Assembly (NCBI RefSeq): GCF_900625025.1
Contig: NZ_LR130574.1
Span: 186,001-250,000, forward strand
Reading direction: 5' to 3'
Length of the DNA stretch: 64,000 bases
Origin: Lachnoclostridium sp. Marseille-P6806
GTDB taxonomy: Bacteria > Bacillota > Clostridia > Lachnospirales > Lachnospiraceae
Position 1 is the stretch's first letter. The number at the start of each line of letters is the position of its first letter. The notes beneath the pieces were generated by a model. It saw nothing but the letters and a program-made list of their open reading frames with translations, searched no databases and had not been told where the DNA came from. Below are positions 36,672 to 43,972 of the stretch, piece by piece. Position numbers and translations under genes: made by a program.

Positions 36672-38114
36672 ATGTATCAGATTGATTTTCAGAAACCGGT
36701 TCACGTTTATTTTGTCGGCATCGGCGGCATCTCGATGAGCGGGCTTGCGGAGATTCTTCACTCCCGCGGGTTTCGCGTCTCCGGCTCCGACCGTCAGGCA
36801 TCGCCCCTCACCCGCCGGCTCGAGGGCCTCGGCATGAGGATATTTTACGGACAGAGGGAGGAGAACATCACGCCGGATATCGATCTCGCCGTGTTCACCG
36901 CGGCCATTCATCCGGACAATCCCGAATTTGCGGCCGTCCGCCGCATGAACATCCCCTCCCTCACCCGCGCGGAGCTCCTCGGCGAGCTCATGAGAAATTA
37001 TGACTGCCCGGTCGCGGTCGCGGGGACGCACGGCAAGACCACGACGACCTCCATGCTCTCAGAGATCCTTGTCGTCGCGGATGCCGACCCCACGCTCTCC
37101 ATCGGAGGGATGCTCCGCAGCGTCGGAGGAAATGTGCGCGTCGGCCGCTCGGAGCTGTTCGTCGCGGAGGCCTGCGAATACACCAACAGCTTCCTGTCCC
37201 TCTTTCCGAAAATCGGCATCATTCTCAACATCGACGCCGATCATCTCGACTTTTTCCATGATCTGGACGACATCCGCCGCTCGTTCCGCCGCTTTGCGGA
37301 GCTCCTCCCCACGGACGGCTGTCTGATTGTAAACCGCGGCATCGAACGTCTCGAAGAGCTCACGGACAGGCTCACCTGCCGCGTTATCACCTGCGGTGAT
37401 TCGGAGGACTGCGATTACCGCGCCGTGGACATCGCCCCGGACGGGTCCGGACTTTTTTCCTATACGCTGCAAAGCCGCGATCCCCGCACCGGAGAGACTT
37501 TCGTTTCGCGCGTCCGCCTGCGGGTGCCCGGAGAGCACAATGTCCATAACTCCATGGCCGCTCTCGCCGCCGCCGATCTGTGCGGCGCTCCCCGCTCCGC
37601 CTCCCTCGCCGCTCTCGCCGCCTTTGAGGGAACCGAGCGGCGCTTTGAGCACAAGGGAAGCTTCGACGGCGTCACCGTCATCGACGACTACGCGCACCAT
37701 CCCACCGAGATCCGCGCCACCCTGCACGCCGCGCAGGCATATCCCCACCGGAAGCTCTGGTGTGTGTTCCAGCCCCACACCTACACGCGGACAAAGGCCC
37801 TGCTGCATGAATTTGCGGAGGCCCTCACCCTCGCCGACGAACTTGTGATCGCCGACATCTATGCCGCCCGCGAGACCGACACATTGGGGGTCAGCGCGCA
37901 GGTCCTCCGGGACGAGATCGCCGCGCTCGGCCGCCGCTGCCATTATGTCGGGGATTTTGACGCCATCGAAAAATTTCTTAGGGCAAATTGTCACAACGGC
38001 GATTTGTTGATAACCATGGGTGCGGGAAACGTCAATGAAATCGGGGAAAAGCTCCTTCAGCGGCCGGTTTTCACCATGTTATCCACCGTATCCACAGCAC
38101 CGGTCTGTGAATAA
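36672..38114 (+). CDS. murC: UDP-N-acetylmuramate--L-alanine ligase
   Basis: A 480-residue Mur ligase that adds L-Ala to UDP-MurNAc in peptidoglycan precursor synthesis. The N-terminal Rossmann signature is HVYFVGIGGISMSGLAEIL, the ATP loop GTHGKTTTT is at residues 118-126, and ILNIDADHLDFF and VIDDYAHHPTEI follow. The ATG at 36672 begins the conserved domain; AAAGG lies 9 bases upstream. The TAA stop is part of a DnaA-box-like sequence. Expression is driven by the promoter at 36570-36597. Confidence 0.96.
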   Translation: MYQIDFQKPVHVYFVGIGGISMSGLAEILHSRGFRVSGSDRQASPLTRRLEGLGMRIFYGQREENITPDIDLAVFTAAIHPDNPEFAAVRRMNIPSLTRAELLGELMRNYDCPVAVAGTHGKTTTTSMLSEILVVADADPTLSIGGMLRSVGGNVRVGRSELFVAEACEYTNSFLSLFPKIGIILNIDADHLDFFHDLDDIRRSFRRFAELLPTDGCLIVNRGIERLEELTDRLTCRVITCGDSEDCDYRAVDIAPDGSGLFSYTLQSRDPRTGETFVSRVRLRVPGEHNVHNSMAALAAADLCGAPRSASLAALAAFEGTERRFEHKGSFDGVTVIDDYAHHPTEIRATLHAAQAYPHRKLWCVFQPHTYTRTKALLHEFAEALTLADELVIADIYAARETDTLGVSAQVLRDEIAALGRRCHYVGDFDAIEKFLRANCHNGDLLITMGAGNVNEIGEKLLQRPVFTMLSTVSTAPVCE

Positions 38115-38183
38115 GGATGTAGACAACCCGCTCTCTGTCTGCGGCGCTTCGCGCAGGTTTTCCACCATATCCACAGTTTCCAC
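38079..38183. promoter_or_regulatory. Cluster of DnaA-box-like sites between murC and the dnaD-like gene
   Basis: TTATCCACC (38079), GTATCCACA (38088), TTATTCACA on the minus strand (38106-38114, full match to TTWTNCACA), TTTTCCACC (38158), ATATCCACA (38167) and GTTTCCACG nearby. Most differ from TTATCCACA by one or two bases. All lie within about 105 bp, starting inside the murC 3' end. Confidence 0.55.
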
Positions 38184-38244
38184 GCCCGGACAGCGACTCC
38201 GGACGTCCCTGCGGGAAGCCCGCTTTTTCCGGCACATTTGACAA

Positions 38245-38273
38245 TTTCAGAAAGAATCTCCCCATGCTATACT
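38245..38273 (+). promoter_or_regulatory. Promoter for the dnaD-dnaC pair, extended -10
   Basis: TTTCAG (38245-38250), a 17-base spacer and TATACT (38268-38273) preceded by TGC, immediately downstream of the DnaA-box cluster. Confidence 0.55.
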
Positions 38274-38327
38274 TGCTTCTGTTCAAAAGAAAAAACAGAA
38301 GCAGAACGGCCGGGGGGAAAAGGGGAG

Positions 38328-39233
38328 TTGCTCACGATTTACAGCAAAAACAGGATGGATTCCACGCTGGTGTCGAATCTGTTCATCGACGAATATATGA
38401 CGGATGCCAACGATGCACAGCTCAAGGTGTATCTCTATTTGCTGCGCTGCATGGCATCCGGCAAAGCGACAAGCATCTCCGATATGGCGGATCGCTTCAA
38501 CCATACGGAAAAAGATATTCTGCGCGCTCTGCGCTACTGGGAATCCAAGGGGCTTCTCTCGCTCGCGTTCGATTCCGCGCGCAATCTGACCGGCATCTGC
38601 ATGAACACGCCCGGCGAAAGCACGGAGGACGGAGCTGCCCGGACGGGGATGCCCGGCCGCTGCGTCATCTCCATGGCGCCAGTTCTCGCCGGCGTTCTCG
38701 GGGGAGAACGCAGCGCCCGCGGGCCTGCGGACAGAAGCGTGAGTCCGGCCGCGCCGTCGACCCCGGAAAGCGCCTCCTCTGCCTCGAGGGACATTGCCGG
38801 AGACACGGGGCTCCCGCTCCCGGATGCCTCCGCTGCCGTCCCTGCACGGACCGCACGCACCCGCTCCGCCGCAGCGCTTGAGGCGTTCCGCGCGGATCAG
38901 AAGCGCCGGGAGCTCCTGTTCGTCATTGAACAGTATGTCGGCAAGCCGCTCGCGGTAAATGAGATCCGCACCGTCGCCTATATCGCGGAAGAGCTTCATT
39001 TTTCAAATGATCTGATCGATTTTCTCTTCCAGTACTGTGTTGACCGGGGCAAAAAGGATTTCCGCTACGTCGAAAAGGTCGCCGTGAACTGGGCGGAAAA
39101 GGGGATCACCACGCCCGGACAGGCCCTCGAGGAATCGGCCGGGAAGAATCGCCGCTCCGGAAAAACCTCTTTTGCGCAGTTCCGGCAGAACCAGTATGAT
39201 TTCAACGAGCTGAGCAATATTCTCGACAACTGA
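38328..39233 (+). CDS. DnaD-domain primosome protein
   Basis: A 301-residue protein of the DnaD/DnaB replication-initiation family. The N-terminal winged-helix region includes LVSNLFIDEYMTDANDAQLKVYLYLLR and DMADRFNHTEKDILRALRYWESKGLL. An Ala/Ser/Pro-rich linker is at about 105-190, and the C-terminal DnaB_2 domain holds IEQYVGKPLAVNEIRTVAYIAEELHFS. The proposed TTG start at 38328 has a GGGGGGA site upstream and begins the conserved part; an ATG at 38355 is possible. It is coupled to a helicase loader 32 bases downstream. Confidence 0.87.
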   Translation: MLTIYSKNRMDSTLVSNLFIDEYMTDANDAQLKVYLYLLRCMASGKATSISDMADRFNHTEKDILRALRYWESKGLLSLAFDSARNLTGICMNTPGESTEDGAARTGMPGRCVISMAPVLAGVLGGERSARGPADRSVSPAAPSTPESASSASRDIAGDTGLPLPDASAAVPARTARTRSAAALEAFRADQKRRELLFVIEQYVGKPLAVNEIRTVAYIAEELHFSNDLIDFLFQYCVDRGKKDFRYVEKVAVNWAEKGITTPGQALEESAGKNRRSGKTSFAQFRQNQYDFNELSNILDN

Positions 39234-39265
39234 AACCGCAGCATCACATCACACAAAGGATCACC

Positions 39266-40294
39266 ATGTCCCTGAGCAAGGATCAGTACGACAGCATCCT
39301 GCTTGGCTATTCGCGCAGGCAGGACCGCAACCGTCACGAACTCGACAGACGGCGGGCGGAAATTTACGCCCGCATTCCCGAATACCGTTCTCTGGAGGAA
39401 AGCGTCCCCGTCATGGGGATGCAGGCGCTGCGCCGTATCCTTTCCGCAGCCTCTGCAGCGGAAGAGGCACCACAGCCGCTCCGCTCCGCTCCCTCCGCGG
39501 CGCCCGCTTCTGATTTTGCCGCGCGCATGGCGGATATCGCCGCCGCAAAACGGCGTCTCCTCGTTTCAAACGGGTACGCCGCCGATTATCTCGATCCGAT
39601 TTACGACTGTCCCGACTGCCGCGATACCGGGTATCTGGGCGACAGAAAATGTCACTGCTTCCGACGTCAGGAAATTTCCATTCTGTATGATCAATCCCAT
39701 CTGAGCGAGCTGGCCGCCGCGCAGAATTTCGATACGCTCCGGGAGAGCTGGTACTCCGGCGAGGATCTGATCCGCTTCCGAAAGGCGGCGGCCGCCGCCC
39801 GGGCCTTTACGGAGGAATTTGGCCGGGTTCACCGCAATCTTCTCTTTCACGGCACCGTGGGAACAGGAAAATCATTTCTTTCCGTGTGTATTGCACAAAA
39901 GCTGCTCGAAACCCGTCATTCTGTGATATACTTTTCGGCTGTGGGGCTTTTTGACCATATTTCCGCTCTGTCCTTTGACTACCGGAACCGCGAGCAGTTC
40001 ACGGACTTTCTGTCCGATCTATACGGTTGCGATCTTCTGATCATCGATGATTTGGGCACCGAGATGACGAACGCTTTCATTTCCACCCAGTTCTTCTCTC
40101 TGATCAACGAACGGCTCCTGCGGGAAAAGGCAACGGTGATCTCCACCAATCTCTCTCACCGCGAGCTCCGGGACCGCTACACCGACCGGGTATTCTCGCG
40201 GATCGCCAGCCGCTACGAGTCCTACGAATTTTCCGGGACGGACATCCGGCTGCAGAAAAAAATTCTGGAAAAGCGGGGACTTTCCCCGGTATAG
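39266..40294 (+). CDS. DnaC/DnaI-type helicase-loader ATPase
   Basis: A 342-residue AAA+ loader that places the replicative helicase on DNA. A zinc-binding region CPDC-(x10)-CHC uses C115, C118, C129 and C131. The Walker A motif GTVGTGKS is at 196-203, Walker B reads LLIIDDLGTE, and sensor 1 is VISTNLSHREL. An Ala/Pro-rich stretch (61-82) separates the N-terminal segment. AAAGGA precedes the ATG. With the dnaD-like gene it forms a replication-restart or initiation pair typical of Clostridia. Confidence 0.92.
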   Translation: MSLSKDQYDSILLGYSRRQDRNRHELDRRRAEIYARIPEYRSLEESVPVMGMQALRRILSAASAAEEAPQPLRSAPSAAPASDFAARMADIAAAKRRLLVSNGYAADYLDPIYDCPDCRDTGYLGDRKCHCFRRQEISILYDQSHLSELAAAQNFDTLRESWYSGEDLIRFRKAAAAARAFTEEFGRVHRNLLFHGTVGTGKSFLSVCIAQKLLETRHSVIYFSAVGLFDHISALSFDYRNREQFTDFLSDLYGCDLLIIDDLGTEMTNAFISTQFFSLINERLLREKATVISTNLSHRELRDRYTDRVFSRIASRYESYEFSGTDIRLQKKILEKRGLSPV

Positions 40295-40354
40295 TGCCGG
40301 AAGCAGCTTTCCGGCCTCAGAAATTTTCCGAACTCAGAAAGGGACAGTATTGAT

Positions 40355-41563
40355 ATGGAAACCAGCAGAAGAGAAGAAAAGCGCAATCTGGAAAGCATTC
40401 CGGCGGGCTCCCTCGGACTGATTCCTCTCGCGGGCTGCAAGTCCATGGGTGAGGAGGTGGACTACTACCTCACCAAATGGCGCGCCGAGCGTGAGAGCGA
40501 GCACAAAAACAGTCTCGCTTTCGCAGGCTATCAGCGTCCGACCTACATCGTAAAAGGCGAAGTTCCGCGCTTCGGAACCGGTGAGGCCAAGGGCATCCTC
40601 AAGGAATCGGTCCGCGGCATGGATCTCTACATCATGGTGGACGTCTGCAATTACAGCATGACCTACTCTCTGTTCGGCGAGGAAAATCACATGTCTCCCG
40701 ACGACCATTATCAGAACCTCAAGCGCATCATCGCGGCGGTCGGCGGCAAGGCAAGACGCATCACCGTCATCATGCCGTTCCTCTACGAGAGCCGCCAGCA
40801 CAAGCGCTCCGCGCGGGAATCGCTCGACTGCGCCATCGCGCTGCAGGAGCTTGTCCGCATGGGCGTGGACAACATCATTACCTTTGACGCCCATGACCCC
40901 CGCGTGCAGAACGCCATCCCGCTGAGCGGCTTCGAGACGGTGCAGGCCTCCTACCAGTTCATCAAGGGGCTGCTCCGGAACGAGCGCGACCTCACGATCG
41001 ACGCCGACCACATGATGGTCATCAGCCCGGACGAGGGCGGCATGAAGCGCGCCGTCTACATCGCCAACGTTCTGGGCCTCGATATGGGAATGTTTTACAA
41101 GAGACGCGATTACACCCGCATCGTGGACGGGCGCAACCCGATCATTGCGCACGAATTCCTCGGCTCCAACGTGGAGGGCAAGGACATGATCGTGGTCGAC
41201 GACATGATCTCATCCGGCGAGAGCGTCATCGAGGTGGCCCGCGGTCTCAAGGAAAGAAAGGCGGGGCGCGTCTTCGTCTTCGCTACGTTCGGTCTGTTCA
41301 CCTCCGGGCTTTCCGAATTTGACAGGGCCTATGAGGAAGGCGTAATCAGCCGCGTGCTGACGACAAACCTCATTTATCAGACGCCGGACCTGCTGGAACG
41401 CCCTTGGTACGCGAGCTGCAGCATGAGCAAGTATGTCGCCTATATCATCGACACCCTGAACCATGACAGTTCCATCAGCGACCTGCTGAACCCCAGCGAC
41501 CGGATCCAGAATGCCGTTTCCCGCTACCGCATCTCGCAGAAAACCGGCGAATGGAAAGACTGA
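40355..41563 (+). CDS. prs: Ribose-phosphate pyrophosphokinase
   Basis: A 402-residue PRPP synthetase, making PRPP from ribose 5-phosphate and ATP. Motifs include MDLYIMVDVCNYSMTY, a KRSARESLDCAIALQELVR segment near the ATP site, FDAHDPRVQNAIP and the PRPP loop MIVVDDMISSGES. It is longer than the usual 310-320 residues because of an N-terminal extension and internal insertions, a form known in Clostridia. AAAGGGA precedes the ATG. A 20-base stem-loop (40296-40315) lies between it and the loader gene. PRPP also feeds upp and pncB in this window. Confidence 0.92.
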   Translation: METSRREEKRNLESIPAGSLGLIPLAGCKSMGEEVDYYLTKWRAERESEHKNSLAFAGYQRPTYIVKGEVPRFGTGEAKGILKESVRGMDLYIMVDVCNYSMTYSLFGEENHMSPDDHYQNLKRIIAAVGGKARRITVIMPFLYESRQHKRSARESLDCAIALQELVRMGVDNIITFDAHDPRVQNAIPLSGFETVQASYQFIKGLLRNERDLTIDADHMMVISPDEGGMKRAVYIANVLGLDMGMFYKRRDYTRIVDGRNPIIAHEFLGSNVEGKDMIVVDDMISSGESVIEVARGLKERKAGRVFVFATFGLFTSGLSEFDRAYEEGVISRVLTTNLIYQTPDLLERPWYASCSMSKYVAYIIDTLNHDSSISDLLNPSDRIQNAVSRYRISQKTGEWKD

Positions 41564-41625
41564 TATCACGACCGGCACAAAAATCCGATATAGGATCCGG
41601 CGCGCCGGGATAGGCGGCCGGTTTC

Positions 41626-41707
41626 AAAAGCCGCCCGAAATTGGCAGATGCCCTCCTGACCGGATATCCGGCCATGCGGACACACATCAATGGTTCGGGC
41701 GGCTTTT
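41626..41707. terminator. Long bidirectional terminator after prs
   Basis: Perfect 14-bp arms AAAAGCCGCCCGAA (41626-41639) and TTCGGGCGGCTTTT (41694-41707) enclose a 54-base interior that itself contains the 12-bp palindrome CCGGATATCCGG (41660-41671). The T/A ends allow termination from both sides. Confidence 0.75.
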
Positions 41708-41710
41708 ATG

Positions 41711-41726
41711 ATGCAAAATTTTGCAT
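41711..41726. promoter_or_regulatory. Perfect 16-bp palindrome
   Basis: ATGCAAAATTTTGCAT uses the same half-sites as the palindrome at 7639-7654 but in the opposite arrangement. Function unknown. Confidence 0.35.
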
Positions 41727-41761
41727 TTTGTTTTGATTTTTCTGTGTTAGTAAGAAAAATA

Positions 41762-41790
41762 TTGCATTTTATTTTCTTTCGTCACATAAT
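41762..41790 (+). promoter_or_regulatory. Candidate promoter upstream of the hipBA region
   Basis: TTGCAT (41762-41767), a 17-base spacer and CATAAT (41785-41790) in AT-rich DNA. It would give a 500-base leader before hipB or a separate transcript. Confidence 0.4.
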
Positions 41791-41817
41791 ATTCATTGCA
41801 CAATATAAAATACACAG

Positions 41818-41841
41818 TCAAATACCCCGCAGCAAGCTGCG
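41818..41841. repeat. Short dispersed hairpin repeat, copy 1
   Basis: Shares a 24-base core (TCAAATAyCCCGCAGC followed by GCTGCG after two variable bases) with 55454-55477. The central GCAGC/GCTGC can pair. Confidence 0.5.
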
Positions 41842-42312
41842 ATGGGGGATAAGGGCAATTTTGGCTTCCACTATGGAAAGCCTACTAATAAAAAGTCAAG
41901 CATAGATTTGAAAAAAGCAGGCAGAAATGGAGGCGCCACAAAAAGACCGCCAGTAATGCCGGTCTGAGAAAAAGAAGAAACACATTTGCTATTCAGTGGT
42001 AGATGGAGAAGCCAAACACTCCTTTACCCTGCCGTAGTAGATTCTGAGAAATTTATTCGCTCCAGCCGTCATATAGACCTGATACGGCTTCCCCTCTGAT
42101 TTGAACGCACAAGACGCGGTTCAACCTACGTAAACCGAACAGCTGCGAATGAGTGGCTGGCAGACAGGCTTTCCAACGGACGCGGGGTCCAAGGAGGAAT
42201 CCGTCCGAACCAATGCCACTACATTCTAACAGCTTAAGCAACGAGCGGATCATATCCCAACTGGCTGTTGGGGGTATGACCACTACATCTTTTATATTAG
42301 GAGGAGGCTGCC
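41842..42312. other. AT-richer stretch with decayed coding character upstream of hipB
   Basis: No intact gene is seen in this 471-base stretch. A 41-residue frame (41842-41967, containing GNFGFHYGKPTNKKSS) has no ribosome binding site. Further fragments in other plus frames read HICYSVVDGEAKHSFTLP and, near 42145, ANEWLADRLSNGRGVQG, each broken by stops. Base composition is lower in GC than in neighbours. The pattern suggests remnants of a degraded mobile or accessory gene; its identity is not recognised. Confidence 0.4.
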
Positions 42313-42666
42313 TTGAAAATCAGTTTTTACTCATCGACGGAGGAGGTTCTCTCCGAGCTCGGAAGCCGGATCCGGGCCGCGCGGATCAGTCTGCCCGCCA
42401 CGCAGAAAGAAATGGCGGAGCTCACAAACCTTTCGCAGCGGACCATCAGCAATCTCGAAACGGGAAAGGACGTATCGTTCTCCACCGTCATCGACGTGCT
42501 CCGGGCTCTGGGAAAGCTGCAGAGCCTCGAGCTCATGATTCCCGAGCAGGGACCGCGGCCGAGTCAGCTCGCCGCTCTGGGAAAGCCGAGGGAACGGGCC
42601 AGCCGCAGAAAAAGCGCGGAGGCGGAAACACCGTCCGCATGGAAATGGGGGGATGATCTGCCATGA
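42313..42666 (+). CDS. hipB: HipB-like XRE-family antitoxin
   Basis: A 117-residue DNA-binding protein starting with TTG at 42313, five bases after GGAGGAGG. The helix-turn-helix spans about residues 28-52 (ATQKEMAELTNLSQRTISNL), with LSSVIDVLRALG-like helix SFSTVIDVLRALGKLQSLEL after it. A basic, disordered tail follows. The stop overlaps the hipA start (ATGA), the usual layout for hipBA. It is expected to neutralise HipA and repress the pair. Confidence 0.9.
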   Translation: MKISFYSSTEEVLSELGSRIRAARISLPATQKEMAELTNLSQRTISNLETGKDVSFSTVIDVLRALGKLQSLELMIPEQGPRPSQLAALGKPRERASRRKSAEAETPSAWKWGDDLP

Positions 42667-43949
42667 CCGCCGCAGAAGTCATGCTTTGGGGCACCCGGAT
42701 CGGAACGGTCGCCTTTGACGACAGTACGAGGCTCGGCTCCTTTGAATACGACCCGGCCTTTCTCTCCTCCGGCATAGAGGTCTCTCCCATCACCATGCCC
42801 CTCTCCCGCCGCGTCTACATCTTCCCCGAGCTGGCCGGCCCAAGCTTTCACGGGCTGCCCGGGCTCCTTGCCAACAGTCTTCCGGATAAATTCGGCAACG
42901 CCGTTATCGACGCGTGGCTCCGCTCGCAGGGACGGGATCCCGCGAGCTTCAACGCGGTGGAGCGCCTTTACTGCACCGGAAGCCGCGGAATGGGCGCTCT
43001 GGAATACGTGCCGGCCCGCGGGCCCGCTGCCGCCGGACCGGAGAGCATAGAAATCGAGCGTCTGGTCACTCTGGCCGCGGATATTCTGCATGCCCGCGAA
43101 GAGCTTCATGTCACCGCCGGAGAAAACGCCATGCAGGAGATCATCCGCGTCGGTTCCTCCGCCGGAGGGGCCAGAGCCAAGGCGGTCATCGCGTGGAATG
43201 AGGGGACCGGCGATATCCGCTCCGGTCAAATCGAGGCCGGCAGCGGCTACGGGTACTGGCTCATCAAATTCGACGGCGTAAGCGGAAACGGCGATAAGGA
43301 GGGCGAGGATCCGCCCTGCTATACCCGAATCGAATACGCTTACTTCCTGATGGCACAAGCCGCCGGAATACAGATGAGCGAATGCCGCCTGTATCAGGAA
43401 AAGAACAGAAGCCATTTCATGACGCGCCGCTTTGACCGCGATCCCCGGACCGGCAGAAAGCTCCACATGCAGTCGCTGGGCGGCATCGCGCATTTCGATT
43501 TCAATCAGCCCGGCGCATACAGCTACGAACAGGCGGCCCGCGTCATGCGTCAGCTCCGGATATCCGGCACGGAGATCAGCCAGTTTTACCGGCGAATGGT
43601 CTTCAATGTTCTCGCGCGGAATCAGGACGATCATGTAAAAAACATCTCGTTCCTGATGGACCGCCGCGGCCGATGGAGCCTCGCCCCCGCGTATGACGTG
43701 ACCTATGCCTGCAATCCGGGCGGCCGATGGACCGGCACGCATCAGATGTGCGTGAACGGAAAGAGAGAGCAGATCGCTCTGCCGGATCTGCTGGCCGCAG
43801 GAAAAAACATGGGCATAAAAAAAACAGAGGCCGGGCGGATCATCGACGCCGTCCGCCGCAGCCTCTCCCTCTGGTATGAATTTGCAGAAACGGCAGGGCT
43901 CCGCGAACCGGAGGCACAGAGCATCGCCCGGCAGTTTATCTCCCTCTGA
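42663..43949 (+). CDS. hipA: HipA-family serine/threonine kinase toxin
   Basis: A 428-residue HipA protein. An N-terminal HipA_N region (GTVAFDDSTRLGSFEYDPAF) is followed by PLSRRVYIFPELAG and GLLANSLPDKFGN. The kinase core has the Ser/Gly-rich loop IRVGSSAGGARAKA, HFMTRRFDR, the catalytic loop NVLARNQDDHVKNISFL and the metal motif LAPAYDVTY. All look intact. In E. coli HipA phosphorylates glutamyl-tRNA synthetase and causes persistence; the target here is unknown. Convergent with the large anchored protein 23 bases away. Confidence 0.93.
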   Translation: MTAAEVMLWGTRIGTVAFDDSTRLGSFEYDPAFLSSGIEVSPITMPLSRRVYIFPELAGPSFHGLPGLLANSLPDKFGNAVIDAWLRSQGRDPASFNAVERLYCTGSRGMGALEYVPARGPAAAGPESIEIERLVTLAADILHAREELHVTAGENAMQEIIRVGSSAGGARAKAVIAWNEGTGDIRSGQIEAGSGYGYWLIKFDGVSGNGDKEGEDPPCYTRIEYAYFLMAQAAGIQMSECRLYQEKNRSHFMTRRFDRDPRTGRKLHMQSLGGIAHFDFNQPGAYSYEQAARVMRQLRISGTEISQFYRRMVFNVLARNQDDHVKNISFLMDRRGRWSLAPAYDVTYACNPGGRWTGTHQMCVNGKREQIALPDLLAAGKNMGIKKTEAGRIIDAVRRSLSLWYEFAETAGLREPEAQSIARQFISL

Positions 43950-43972
43950 CCGGCGGTAATGACGTGCCCGCC

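Noticed and set aside
38232-38243. TTGACA as -35 for the dnaD-like gene
   Set aside because: The distance to TATACT is 24 bases, too long; the TTTCAG with 17-base spacing and extended -10 fits better.
42085-42240. Fragment ANEWLADRLSNGRGVQG as the C terminus of a REP-type transposase
   Set aside because: The resemblance is slight, the frame is broken by stops and no catalytic motif is present; left as unidentified decayed DNA.
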